NCBI GenBank assembly: GCA_964560765.1
Contig: CAZLMG010000013.1
Location: forward strand, 49,722-113,721
Origin: CAZLMG01 sp964560765
GTDB taxonomy: Bacteria > Bdellovibrionota_B > Oligoflexia > Oligoflexales > CAZLMG01
DNA length: 64,000 nucleotides
Reading direction: 5' to 3'
Under the pieces are notes generated by a model. That model was not told where the DNA came from and made no database searches. It was given only the letters and a program-made list of their open reading frames with translations. Both the position numbers and the translations under genes were made by a program. Shown in pieces: positions 7,834 to 16,903 of the stretch. Numbering within the stretch: the first letter of the stretch is position 1; each line of letters begins with the position of its first letter.

Positions 7834-8265
7834 TTGATTCATTTGCGATGGCAGGAGGGGCTAGCCCCCTCCTATATGACTGAGCATAGTGCCGCTGCTG
7901 ATCTCCGCGCTCGGGATGCTGTGTTCATTCCAGCTGGCGAGCGGCGATTAGTCCCCACCGGGGTGTGGATTGATAATGTGGCTTGGGATGCAGTGCCTAT
8001 GGGCACTGTGCCCGAGCTGCAAATCCGAGCAAGATCCGGGCTCTCGCTCCGCTCAGGCCTCATGCTGGCGAATGGCATTGGCACCATCGACGCGGATTAC
8101 CGCGACGAAATCATGGTGATTCTGTACAACTCATCCAAACATGATGTGGAAGTTCCACGCGGAGAGCGCATCGCCCAGATGGCGCTGGGACTCTGCCACC
8201 GACTTCCAGGTATTGAGTCGGGAGGAGCCAGAACCGGCGGCTTCGGCTCGACAGGCCAGAGCTAG
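7834..8265 (+). CDS. dut: Deoxyuridine 5'-triphosphate nucleotidohydrolase (dUTPase)
   Basis: A 143-residue trimeric dUTPase with all five motifs: AAADLRA (motif 1), RARSGLS (2), GTIDADYRDEI (3), RGERIAQM (4) and RTGGFGSTG (5). It hydrolyses dUTP to dUMP, supplying thymidylate synthesis and keeping uracil out of DNA. The frame opens at TTG 7834, two bases after the pnp stop with GGTGAG just upstream; an ATG at 7876 is possible but lies beyond a strong hairpin (7854-7872). The tail is complete. It converges with the glycosyltransferase gene, with seven bases between them. Confidence 0.95.
   Translation: MIHLRWQEGLAPSYMTEHSAAADLRARDAVFIPAGERRLVPTGVWIDNVAWDAVPMGTVPELQIRARSGLSLRSGLMLANGIGTIDADYRDEIMVILYNSSKHDVEVPRGERIAQMALGLCHRLPGIESGGARTGGFGSTGQS
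7854..7872 (+). promoter_or_regulatory. Hairpin at the 5' end of dut
   Basis: GGAGGGG pairs with CCCCTCC around CTAG plus one C. The stem begins with an SD-like GGAGGGG and ends three bases before the in-frame ATG at 7876, so it could mask an internal ribosome site. Confidence 0.4.
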
Positions 8266-8272
8266 AATGCAT

Positions 8273-10069
8273 TCACGTCGTTGGCTTGACGGTTTTCGAT
8301 AGAGCTCTTTCTACAAGTTCAGCACCTATCTTGGCATCACCAGCAGCCAGGTGCAAACGCCCAAGTGTGAGCTCAAGATCAGGCTTTGCGCCTTGTGTAT
8401 CTTGCAGCCTTTCTAAAACGGCAATCGCAGTCTTCGGCACATTAGTTTCCAGGCAGATCTTTAACAACATGGCCATGACTTTGTCATCGTCCGGCCGAGC
8501 ATAGACGCCCCGCTCGAGCCAATAAAGCGACTGTTCAAACAGCCCTAGTCGCCGATATACCATCCCCAGCCCAACCAAAGAGTCAGCATCACATGCCTGA
8601 CGAGCCAACGCCTTTTTGTAAAAACTTACGGCCTCATCGTGCGAATGACCTCGATAAGCAATCTGAGCTAGTCCCTTGTAGGCTGTAAAATTGCCACGGT
8701 CGATCTGAATGGAACGCGAGAAGGCATCCGTCGCGTCTTCGAGATTGCCAATGGAAAGTAAGGCATCACCCTTAATTCTCCAAGCTTCGGCCATCTCGCG
8801 CACTTCACTGGCATCAATCCGCTCGAGCAACTGCTCAACCTGCGCCAATGCAACCGCAGACTGTCCTGAACGGACTCGATCGGAGATCAATTCAAGTTCC
8901 TCAGATGTCGTCAGCCGATGGCCTGTGTCTTGATCGCGCAGTGACAGCAAGCGATTCACCAAGCCGCTAAACTCCAGTCGCGAACTTGCCAAGGGATATT
9001 CCTGATGAATCCAATTTGCAGTAGATACCCGGCGTGATTCCTGGCCTCCTCCATCCTTCACGATCGCATTCAACAAGGCGAATATGTGCTGAAACTGAAA
9101 CTCATCATAGTATTGCCCAATCTCTCCCAGCATTTCCCGATAGACCGTCTGACCAGGAACAATGGGAATCACACCGCACGCCGCTGCTTCCAAAACTCTC
9201 CGCGGTAGCGGCTCATGATGCTCGCGACCTTCCCATCGAGGCTGAACCAATACATCTGTCGCCGAATACAAGTCGCGAATAAACGGAGCCGGATCTTGCT
9301 GCAACAACAAAACATTTCGAACCAACCCAAGATCATGCACGCGATACTTCAAATCTCGGGCCATGGAGCCCTCACCAACGTAGATGATGCGCAATCGTTG
9401 CATGACATCAGGATGCACGTTTGCCAGCAATTTGACAGCTTGCAGCAACTCTGACGGCCGGTATTCGGTTTCGAGGGGGGCCATGTAGGTAATGACAAAC
9501 TCGTCCTTGGAGATACCGATGTACTCACGAAATTTCAGTCGCAAATGTGGCTGAAACTGAAATTTATCCGTATCCAAAACCAGAGGAGATCGAATCAACT
9601 GACTCTCGTCCACCCCCTCGGCCCGCAACATCGCCAAGGATGCGCCAGACATCGCCCAGTGCTGTGTCGCGCTCTTGAACACATCTTGCTGTACAGCGCG
9701 AATATTCGACCATTGCAAATAATGATAGGGATGAAACTCGGATGTCATTACGGCCACGGGAATCTCGCGCTTGCTTGCATGTCGCGTCGCCTGAAAGGTT
9801 GAAAGCCGAGAAGCCTCATTGCAGATGACGGCATCAAAATCTTTTAGATGCTCTTCGAGTCCACGCATATATCCCGGCATGTCTGGAACTTCTTCGAAAA
9901 CATGCACCTTCAGTCCGGTTCGCAGAGCCTGAATCCAACGTTCTGATGCGCTGACGTAAACATGCACATCGCACTGATCTTGGATCGCCTCAAACTGCGT
10001 CATCATGCCGTAATCGTCGACGCGACCCAAGACGACGGCGAGTTTCAATCTGCGAGCCTGCATACCCAT
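8273..10069 (-). CDS. GT4-like glycosyltransferase fused to TPR domain
   Basis: A 598-residue two-part protein. Residues 1-370 resemble a GT-B glycosyltransferase of the group-1 type: the donor-side half has ITYMAPLETEYRPSELLQA, RIIYVGEGSM and the RRVLEAAACGVIPIVPG loop that contacts the nucleotide sugar. Residues from about 430 onward are tetratricopeptide repeats (DAFSRSIQIDRGNFTAYKGLA, AVSFYKKALARQACDADSLVGLG). Such fusions often glycosylate surface proteins or polysaccharides. No signal peptide, so cytoplasmic. It follows the S41 protease gene by 17 bases and is likely co-transcribed. Acceptor unknown; flagellin is one possibility given the genome context, but nothing here shows it. Confidence 0.75.
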   Translation of the reverse strand: MGMQARRLKLAVVLGRVDDYGMMTQFEAIQDQCDVHVYVSASERWIQALRTGLKVHVFEEVPDMPGYMRGLEEHLKDFDAVICNEASRLSTFQATRHASKREIPVAVMTSEFHPYHYLQWSNIRAVQQDVFKSATQHWAMSGASLAMLRAEGVDESQLIRSPLVLDTDKFQFQPHLRLKFREYIGISKDEFVITYMAPLETEYRPSELLQAVKLLANVHPDVMQRLRIIYVGEGSMARDLKYRVHDLGLVRNVLLLQQDPAPFIRDLYSATDVLVQPRWEGREHHEPLPRRVLEAAACGVIPIVPGQTVYREMLGEIGQYYDEFQFQHIFALLNAIVKDGGGQESRRVSTANWIHQEYPLASSRLEFSGLVNRLLSLRDQDTGHRLTTSEELELISDRVRSGQSAVALAQVEQLLERIDASEVREMAEAWRIKGDALLSIGNLEDATDAFSRSIQIDRGNFTAYKGLAQIAYRGHSHDEAVSFYKKALARQACDADSLVGLGMVYRRLGLFEQSLYWLERGVYARPDDDKVMAMLLKICLETNVPKTAIAVLERLQDTQGAKPDLELTLGRLHLAAGDAKIGAELVERALSKTVKPTT

Positions 10070-10086
10070 GTAGCGGTCCTTCCGTC

Positions 10087-12609
10087 CTAGTGACCGGTTA
10101 TTGATAGTTGCTTGCGGGCGAAATTTGGATGACTCTTCACCACAAGACTTTGATGTACCGGGGCGACCAAGTTGTCGCCGACGATCTCCACCCCAAACTC
10201 TAACCTTGTAGATGAAATGCTAGGACCGGCAGCGATGCCGACATCGACTCTCCGTCGCTCTCCGGCTGGAATGGACGGGATATCCTTCTGCCGACTCTCC
10301 ACATTGACCTGCTTGCCAGCCAGGTTCAAGATATTCAGCTTCAAGTTATTTAAGTCGTGCATCCCTTGGTTCACCACCGTTAGCCTGACCACGGCTAGTT
10401 CGTTCGGCTCCAAGACGCCGCTAATAGAGCCTCCAACCTCACTGACGATTTCCAGCTCCGCGCCCACTTCGCTATATCCTGACAAGTCGAGGCTCACCGG
10501 TACTGTCGCCAGTGTCTCATCCCGTGGAACCGCATCGATGGCCATGCCGAAGTGCAAATCAAAGCCTGCGCGGTCGATATGCATTGGCACGCGAACCCGC
10601 ACAATGCCGAGCTTTGATGACTCCGGTGGAATCGCGCCCACCAAAAACTCCTGAGACTCAAAGCTACCGATAAACGAGCGCGCCACAATGGAAATACGAC
10701 CTATCATCTGTTTAGACTGGTTCCTAAGTTCGTACTTTACCGGCATCAACGAACCCGGACGAGCTAAGTGGCGATCCGTCTTCTCGATTTTAAGAGACAA
10801 CGAAGCGCCATTTTGGACACCATAATCGCCCCAGTCGATTCCAAATTCTTTCTGCAAGAAAGCCCCAGCTTCAGAACTATATCGTGCCAATTTTTTGGTG
10901 ACCGACTCAGACGCAACCGTCAACCAATGCGAGGCACGCCTTGCAGAGGCGGGTAAATCATGCGGATATTTTGCACGAACCTGTTCAATGATCATTTTGG
11001 CCAAAGCCAATTCGTCATCCTGTCGAGGCTGAGAGAAGCCACTTTCATCAAGTCGATCCTGCAATGAGTATCCAAGCAACAACTTCGAATACGGAGTAGT
11101 GGGTAAAGTGTCATTACCTCCACGATTCAGATGGTTCTCCAGGAACTGCTCCCCGCGATAGCGAGTCGTCCCAAGCATATTGACATTGGTGTCTGATCGA
11201 TAAACTGGCTGCAGCCAGATATCAGGATAAATTCCGACGTTCTGAATAGAGCGCTCTGCAGGTGTATAGTAGCGCGCGACTGTGAGCTTCAGCGCGCGCT
11301 CTCCCGGTAGTTCAAAGATAGTCTGAACGCTGCCCTTGCCAAAGCTAGGTTGACCAATAACTAAGCCTCGATTGTGATCCTGCAGCGCACCGGAAACAAT
11401 TTCTGAGGCCGAAGCTGTATCCGAATTGATGAGCACCATGAGAGGAAAGTTCGTTTCCGCGTACCCATCATCTGCGGCCTCGACTTCCGTTCTTCGACCT
11501 TTGGTGGAGACAATGGTCCCCTTTTCCAAGAAAAGGTCCGAGAGTTGTACAGCCTGGTCCAACAAGCCTCCGGGATTGGAGCGTAAGTCAAGGATGAGAC
11601 CTGCCAATTCGCCGCCTGAATCGCGGCGCGCTCGCTGAATTGCTGACCAAACCTCTTGCGCTGTACGCATCGCAAAATTTTCGACGACCAGGTGCAAGAT
11701 CACGCCCGAGTCAGTCTTCTCAACGTGACTCTCAACCGAATCGACGCTAATGACTTCTCTATTCAGAATCATCTCTACGGGAGCCTGATCGCCATCACGA
11801 AGCACCGAGATTGCAACCGGGGTTCCTGGCTCGCCGCGCATGTAATCAACAAGTTCATCAAGATCGTAACCGTAGGTACTCACGTCATTGATGTGAAGAA
11901 TTTTATCCAGACGCTGAATGCCAGCTCGGGCAGCCGGGCTATGCGGGAGTGGCTTGATGACTGTAAGCACCCGATCGCGAATCCCAACCAACACACCCAG
12001 CCCACCAAACGCTCCTTCTGTACCCTGGCGAAGCTCTCGGTAAGCGTCGGTGGAAAGCAGCGCGCTGTGGGCGTCGAGAGACCGCAGCATTGCATTCACG
12101 ACGGTCAAGACTCCAGAGGGTCTGGCTGAGAGCGTGCGCTTCGCTTTCGATCGCAAATGGACCGCATCAATCTCGCCGGCGATGGCCGCGAGCTTTTCGA
12201 CAACTTCGTGATAGCTAATGACCTTCTTGGGAATCTCAAACTCACGCTCGCCAACCGTCAGCAGCAGCAGATCGCCCGCATCACGCAACTTGCAGAAGTC
12301 GTGACGAAGATGCAGCTGCCATACGGCAGCCGACAACAAATCATCCAGTCGAGAGCGCTCTGCATCGACGTAGTAAGTCTGTATGATCGATAAGATACCA
12401 TCGATCGTCGCATAGTCCGGCGATTCTGCGCGCAAAGTCGGCAGATTTCCACTAAGGGAGTTACGAGGGTTGGGAAACACCGCACGGGTTGATGGCACCG
12501 TGAAGTAGAGGAGGACGATGCTCAACACGCCCCATGCAAGGCCCGCCGCCGCACCTATGGCTGCGTAGAACCAAGTTCCACGAGTGGATTTATGATGCAT
12601 GTCGGTCAC
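10087..12609 (-). CDS. S41 C-terminal-processing protease with PDZ domain
   Basis: An 840-residue membrane-anchored protease. One N-terminal TM segment is at about 14-37. The PDZ domain spans about 197-280 (GAFGGLGVLVGI, SPAARAGIQRLDKILHI). The S41 core (about 300-470) has ILDLRSNPGG, Ser400 in TASASEI and Lys425 in SFGKGSVQ, matching the Ser-Lys dyad spacing of Prc. The family trims C-termini of periplasmic proteins. The C-terminal 300 residues are an extra region with beta-rich repeats (VRVRVP, LTVVNQG) unlike ordinary CtpA, so the protein is about twice the usual size. It acts on the periplasmic side. It is divergent from the TPR gene at 12869. Confidence 0.88.
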   Translation of the reverse strand: MTDMHHKSTRGTWFYAAIGAAAGLAWGVLSIVLLYFTVPSTRAVFPNPRNSLSGNLPTLRAESPDYATIDGILSIIQTYYVDAERSRLDDLLSAAVWQLHLRHDFCKLRDAGDLLLLTVGEREFEIPKKVISYHEVVEKLAAIAGEIDAVHLRSKAKRTLSARPSGVLTVVNAMLRSLDAHSALLSTDAYRELRQGTEGAFGGLGVLVGIRDRVLTVIKPLPHSPAARAGIQRLDKILHINDVSTYGYDLDELVDYMRGEPGTPVAISVLRDGDQAPVEMILNREVISVDSVESHVEKTDSGVILHLVVENFAMRTAQEVWSAIQRARRDSGGELAGLILDLRSNPGGLLDQAVQLSDLFLEKGTIVSTKGRRTEVEAADDGYAETNFPLMVLINSDTASASEIVSGALQDHNRGLVIGQPSFGKGSVQTIFELPGERALKLTVARYYTPAERSIQNVGIYPDIWLQPVYRSDTNVNMLGTTRYRGEQFLENHLNRGGNDTLPTTPYSKLLLGYSLQDRLDESGFSQPRQDDELALAKMIIEQVRAKYPHDLPASARRASHWLTVASESVTKKLARYSSEAGAFLQKEFGIDWGDYGVQNGASLSLKIEKTDRHLARPGSLMPVKYELRNQSKQMIGRISIVARSFIGSFESQEFLVGAIPPESSKLGIVRVRVPMHIDRAGFDLHFGMAIDAVPRDETLATVPVSLDLSGYSEVGAELEIVSEVGGSISGVLEPNELAVVRLTVVNQGMHDLNNLKLNILNLAGKQVNVESRQKDIPSIPAGERRRVDVGIAAGPSISSTRLEFGVEIVGDNLVAPVHQSLVVKSHPNFARKQLSITGH

Positions 12610-12868
12610 TGACGATCCCCCTCGCCCCTCCTATCGGTCCAAGAGCAAGTTGGGTTGAGACGCCCACCCAGTTGGTAGGCGTCCCGCACAGCCGTCAGTA
12701 CTCACGCGATCGCTTTGAAATTACGTCACTGCACGGTCAACTTACTGTTTTAATTGGAGTAAAGTCCTGCGCTTGGCAATTCATTAAATTTCTCCTAAAT
12801 CTCCGCGAAAAAGCGCCGATTCTTTAATGGAGTGGGCATACTGCCACGCCACCATAGGAGCCGATGGC

Positions 12869-14419
12869 ATGGATCAACGGACGATCAAGGTAAGCCGCAA
12901 TTTTCTCGCTCTGGGAATGGTCCTTGGGTGGACAACCTCGGTCACGGGGGCCATCGCTGCGACGATGCTCGTACCCCTGTCTTTGATCGCACAAGGCGGC
13001 ACTTCAGAAACACCCAACCTGCGGTCAATAGAGATCCTCGTTTGGAGTTCTCCTGCAGAGCAGCTGTTTGTGCAAGAGCGAGAACTGGTACGATATCTGC
13101 AAATGCACCCCGACTCTTCGTATGCACATGCGATATTTTCGCACCTTTTGTTGCGGCAGTTCTCGCAAACTCCCGATGATCTCATGCTAATCAAGCGGGC
13201 ATCGGAGATGGCGCAACAATCCGTGGAGCTGGAACCCATTCAGGAGTTTGGATTTGTAGCTATGGCCGACGTTCTCGACGTCATGAGCCAGAGTGACAAA
13301 GCACTGGAGCTATTACAGAAAGCTTCGGCGCATGGGATGAAGGCAGGTTGGAGGACCCACTTTACTATCGCTCGATTATCCGCCAATCAGCAGCCCATGG
13401 AGCAGATTCTGTTGCATCTGGAGCGGGCCTTGACCAGTGATAATGCGCTCCCAGAAGTGGTCGCTCCCTATATCATCGCTGTTCTTCAGAGCGTCCAATC
13501 AGAAGACAATTATGAAAGCGAATTGATTCGCTGGAATAACAGAACGCCAACAGAGGCATTTCAGCAAGCGATTGCTATCGCCATGTCAGATCGCGGCCAA
13601 TACGCGGGCGCCAGCAAGCTATACGACGCAATTTTACAGCAACGTCCAAGTGCAGTGGAGGCGGCCATTAATAACGCAATTCTCCTCTATACCCACTTGA
13701 GCAACCCGCAACGCGCGCGTAGCTTGCTGCATCTCGCGTTAGAGCAGGAGTCAAAGACCGAGACTAAACTGCATGAATCGACCATTCACTTGCATTTGGC
13801 CAAAATTGAGTATCGACTCGGCGATCACAAAATTGCTGAAGACCTGTTCGTACAGTCTGTACAAAATGCGGGAGATCCCGTTGCCGCCTCTGCACTCGTG
13901 AGCCGCTCCTTGCGCGATCTAAACGATACGAAGCAACTCGCACGAGTCTTTGATCGGTTAACGAAATCCGTGCCAGGCGTGGGAATTATGCACGCCCTCC
14001 TAGGAGAAGTTCTTTCTGAGGAGCTACAGGAGCATAAGCAGGCCATCGAAGCCTTTCGTAATGCCGTCCTCCTGGAGCCAAATCGAAGCGACTTCTATAA
14101 CGGCATGGGTCTAACCTATTACCGCATGCGCGATTTAGAAGCTGCATTACAGCACTTCAACACTGCGGTGAATGTTAACCCTAGCGATGCTATTGCTCGC
14201 TACAATGAGGCTTGCGTTCTTGCGCGACTGGGGAAGACTCCAGAAGCGATGACTTCACTGCGCGAAGCGCTGTCACTTGATCCTAAGCTGGTTGAAACAG
14301 CAAAAGTAGATGGAGACTTTGCAGCTGTGCGAAGTCTAGCCGACTTTCAGCGGCTGCTCGTTCCAAGTGCCGATAAGCCATGGAACGACGACCCAAGTGA
14401 ATCTCTGATTGGCCACTAA
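12869..14419 (+). CDS. Exported TPR-repeat protein
   Basis: A 516-residue protein when started at the ATG at 12869, which has AGGAG at good distance; an in-frame ATG at 12827 has no ribosome site. The N-terminus has a hydrophobic segment (about residues 11-40) that is a signal anchor or uncleaved signal. The rest is helical TPR-type, most clearly EVLSEELQEHKQAIEAFRNAVLLEPNRSDFYNGMGL-like repeats near residues 390-480, with canonical alanine/proline spacing. TPR proteins scaffold complexes; no enzyme domain is visible. It converges with the NamZ-like gene, with 14 bases between. Confidence 0.75.
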   Translation: MDQRTIKVSRNFLALGMVLGWTTSVTGAIAATMLVPLSLIAQGGTSETPNLRSIEILVWSSPAEQLFVQERELVRYLQMHPDSSYAHAIFSHLLLRQFSQTPDDLMLIKRASEMAQQSVELEPIQEFGFVAMADVLDVMSQSDKALELLQKASAHGMKAGWRTHFTIARLSANQQPMEQILLHLERALTSDNALPEVVAPYIIAVLQSVQSEDNYESELIRWNNRTPTEAFQQAIAIAMSDRGQYAGASKLYDAILQQRPSAVEAAINNAILLYTHLSNPQRARSLLHLALEQESKTETKLHESTIHLHLAKIEYRLGDHKIAEDLFVQSVQNAGDPVAASALVSRSLRDLNDTKQLARVFDRLTKSVPGVGIMHALLGEVLSEELQEHKQAIEAFRNAVLLEPNRSDFYNGMGLTYYRMRDLEAALQHFNTAVNVNPSDAIARYNEACVLARLGKTPEAMTSLREALSLDPKLVETAKVDGDFAAVRSLADFQRLLVPSADKPWNDDPSESLIGH

Positions 14420-14433
14420 CGTTCGATTTGAAC

Positions 14434-15633
14434 TCAGTTGGATGCCGAACGCATCGTACGCGGGTAACGCAAGATGGAAGCAACGGAAGCGATATAGCCA
14501 GGTATGCCCTGGGTCCAAAATGAATCCCTGAGCGAAAAGTCTGACGCCGACATTCGTTGATGAGCAAGCGGATGGCCAATAACTAGGTCGATGGGCAGCT
14601 TCTCAAATTCATATTCGTAGGGCGGTTGTGCCCACGAAAATCGGCCCTCGCCCAATTCAAGAAAAGCCCGAACCAGTGCCAGTCCCAGTTCATAGGATCG
14701 GATAGCTTTGGGATCGGTAATCACAAGATGGACGCCATTGCATACCTGTCCCGCCCATTTCTGGGATGTTGGCTGAAAACTGGCTGGCCGTAAAATGACA
14801 CCCTCTAGGTCGGGATATAGGCGGGAGATGATGCTGACGACGTCCTGCCCATGGCGCACAAATGGAGCGCCATAAAATTGAAACGGCATCGCGGTCCCGC
14901 GCCCCTCAGACACATTGGTGCCCTCAAACAGTACGCCACCACAATACACGGCTACGCCATCAAACGTCGGCAGGTTGGGCGACGTCAAAATCCAATGTCG
15001 CCCTAGCTCGTGCCAATAGGAATCTGGCAGCCAATTCCGCATTTCGACAATTTCCAGGTCAGCGCTGATGCTTTGATTAAACAAGAGCCCAACCTCTGCT
15101 GGCGTCAATCCATGGCGCATGGGTATGGAATACTCGCCGACAAAAGATCGCACCGCTAAATCCAATACGTTGCCCTCAATTGTCACACCACCAAGCGGAT
15201 TTGGCCGATCAAGCACAACAACTTTTAAACCCTTGCGAGCTGCGGCGCGCAAACAACCGGCGAGCGTGTACTTGTAGGTGTAGACGCGACAGCCGGTAAT
15301 TTGCATATCAAAAATGATAGTGTCGACACCCGCCAGCATCTCGTCGGTTGGCTCACGGGTTTCACTATATAGGCTAAAGACAGGCAAGCCAGATGCCACA
15401 TGCCGGCTATGCCCTGTTTCAATCATGTTGTCTTGTACGGTGGATTCAAACCCATGTTGCGGACCGAACAGAGCGACGAGCCGGTCGCCTAAGCGCTCGC
15501 GCATTACTTTCCAGGCAGGTGCTAGGCTTGGACTCACGGACGCCTGGTTGCAAACAAGGCCACATCGACCCCACGATTGCGTATCGACTTCACCAGTCGC
15601 AACTCTATCAAGCCCAGTCTGCAGTCCCATCAT
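14434..15633 (-). CDS. Exo-beta-N-acetylmuramidase NamZ family (DUF1343)
   Basis: About 400 residues of the DUF1343/YbbC family, whose characterised member NamZ removes terminal MurNAc from the non-reducing ends of peptidoglycan fragments. Landmarks are GLVCNQAS, LFGPQHGF, IIFDMQITGCRVYTY, VVLDRPNPLGG, SIPMRHGLTPAE and FEGTNVSEGRGT, all present and in order. I chose the ATG at 15633 because a start at 15684 would overlap the upstream gene by 43 bases and add a non-homologous segment. No signal peptide is evident with that start, so the enzyme may act on recycled fragments in the cytoplasm. Confidence 0.85.
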   Translation of the reverse strand: MMGLQTGLDRVATGEVDTQSWGRCGLVCNQASVSPSLAPAWKVMRERLGDRLVALFGPQHGFESTVQDNMIETGHSRHVASGLPVFSLYSETREPTDEMLAGVDTIIFDMQITGCRVYTYKYTLAGCLRAAARKGLKVVVLDRPNPLGGVTIEGNVLDLAVRSFVGEYSIPMRHGLTPAEVGLLFNQSISADLEIVEMRNWLPDSYWHELGRHWILTSPNLPTFDGVAVYCGGVLFEGTNVSEGRGTAMPFQFYGAPFVRHGQDVVSIISRLYPDLEGVILRPASFQPTSQKWAGQVCNGVHLVITDPKAIRSYELGLALVRAFLELGEGRFSWAQPPYEYEFEKLPIDLVIGHPLAHQRMSASDFSLRDSFWTQGIPGYIASVASILRYPRTMRSASN

Positions 15634-15641
15634 TGCCGATC

Positions 15642-15881
15642 TCAACCGCGCGCTTCTACTTTTTGAACGAGCTGCTGCAAACAATCATTAAGCGATTTGC
15701 CGTTGACGGGATCGATGATGCGAGACTTATCTGTCGAGTGCTCACCATAGCCGGTGAAAGTCCCATCCATAAACTCATCGATCTCAAGAGCGAACGTGCT
15801 GCCCTTGTGCATTAAGGTGAAACTGTGAACTTTGAATAGTTTACTGCCGGCGGGCAACTTCACACTGCGCCACTGATCCAT
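15642..15881 (-). CDS. Small conserved-looking protein, unknown
   Basis: A 79-residue soluble protein with no cysteine pair except one near residue 67 and no signal peptide. It is balanced in charge (MDQWRSVKLPAGSKLF, then SFTLMHKGSTFALEIDEF) and looks like a single small beta/alpha domain. The ATG at 15881 has GGAG nine bases upstream. It ends nine bases before the muramidase start, suggesting one transcript. I recognise no family. Confidence 0.65.
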   Translation of the reverse strand: MDQWRSVKLPAGSKLFKVHSFTLMHKGSTFALEIDEFMDGTFTGYGEHSTDKSRIIDPVNGKSLNDCLQQLVQKVEARG

Positions 15882-16004
15882 GCCAACGTCTCCATTCTCT
15901 TCCAGAATTCAATTCATTAAATCTGACCTTAAGTATATCTCGGTCAAAGACGGGGCACAAACCGTGAAGTTGTAGGCAGGGGTGTAGAGAAAATAGGCGT
16001 CGAA

Positions 16005-16283
16005 CTAGCGGCGCTTACTGAGCAATGATTGCATCTTTTCATAAAATTGATCGGCCCGAAGTTCTTGATTTGAGAACATCCGCTTGAGGCGGCGCAACTG
16101 CATTTCGCCGGATGCGCGCTCGGCCTGATGGGAAACCACCCACTGCTCGGATGGTGATGCTGCTTCTACCTTGATCGGAACCACCTCTGGAGTTATGCCA
16201 AAGGCTGCACCGGCGCCGTTTAACATCCCAACCCCGATGATGGCACCCGACCAAACCAACTTCACAATCAGCTTGCGCAGCAT
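16005..16283 (-). CDS. Small exported protein, unknown
   Basis: A 92-residue protein with a clear signal sequence (MLRKLIVKLVWSGAIIGVGMLNGAGAAFG) followed by a short, charged helical domain ending in LLSKRR. GGAG sits just upstream of the ATG. It is a periplasmic or envelope protein of unknown role. A sigma-28-like promoter lies 90-115 bases upstream (16372-16398), placing it with the other FliA-type envelope genes in this window. Confidence 0.65.
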   Translation of the reverse strand: MLRKLIVKLVWSGAIIGVGMLNGAGAAFGITPEVVPIKVEAASPSEQWVVSHQAERASGEMQLRRLKRMFSNQELRADQFYEKMQSLLSKRR

Positions 16284-16371
16284 AAGATGCTCCTAAAGAG
16301 GGTCCTTGGTAACTTAGACCAAATGGATTCCTCTAGGAGTCTTTACAGACATATCTCTGGGTGTATTAAAG

Positions 16372-16398
16372 CTATCGGCGCTCGGGGTGGTAACTTAA
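16372..16398 (-). promoter_or_regulatory. Sigma-28-like promoter upstream of small exported protein
   Basis: Minus strand: TTAAGTTA (6 of 8 consensus bases), exactly 11 bases, then GCCGATAG (7 of 8). Confidence 0.55.
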
Positions 16399-16411
16399 GA
16401 AAAAAACTTAA

Positions 16412-16810
16412 CTATGCTACTTCACTGGATTTTTTTGGATCCATAGCGCTTCGGCTTTCGACAAACTGTCGGAGAACCTTTTCGTTTTCCGAGTCGATTT
16501 GAACGATTTTGATTGCGATGCCAGGTCCCGTATCAGCAGCTGCTGGATCCTCAGGATAAACGACGCGGGCCATCTTGCCGTTGAAGAAAATCGTCACTCC
16601 GGGCTCAAGCTCGAGCCAAACTTCCATGATGCTAGCAGGCGTAAAGGGAAAGCGGCCAGGCTTCTCAAAGTCGAGAAAAAAGCCGTTAACGCTGACGTTT
16701 CGAGTCAAAAGATCATAGCGGATGTGAGTCCCAATGGACCCCATCACAACTTTTAGACCTCGTTCTAAGCGCACCCGAACGACTCTTCTATTTTCACGAG
16801 ATTGGGTCAT
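16412..16810 (-). CDS. PilZ-domain protein
   Basis: A 132-residue single PilZ domain. It has the arginine-rich N-terminal motif (RRVVRVRLERG), the NVSVNGFFLDF box equivalent to D/NxSxxG, and the closing strand GPGIAIKIVQID. PilZ domains bind cyclic di-GMP, usually at RxxxR plus the D/NxSxxG motif; both are present in outline. The ATG at 16810 has GAGAGGGG upstream; an alternative TTG at 16831 is less likely. It probably couples c-di-GMP to motility or envelope functions, since flagellar genes and FliA-type promoters are around it. Confidence 0.82.
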   Translation of the reverse strand: MTQSRENRRVVRVRLERGLKVVMGSIGTHIRYDLLTRNVSVNGFFLDFEKPGRFPFTPASIMEVWLELEPGVTIFFNGKMARVVYPEDPAAADTGPGIAIKIVQIDSENEKVLRQFVESRSAMDPKKSSEVA

Positions 16811-16903
16811 TAAAAATCCCCTCTCAGCCAACTCCCTTGGGTCTTCGGCAAATGGCTGGAGGGGTTTAGAGGAAGTTTTATGAAAATCTATAATTTCAAC
16901 AAG

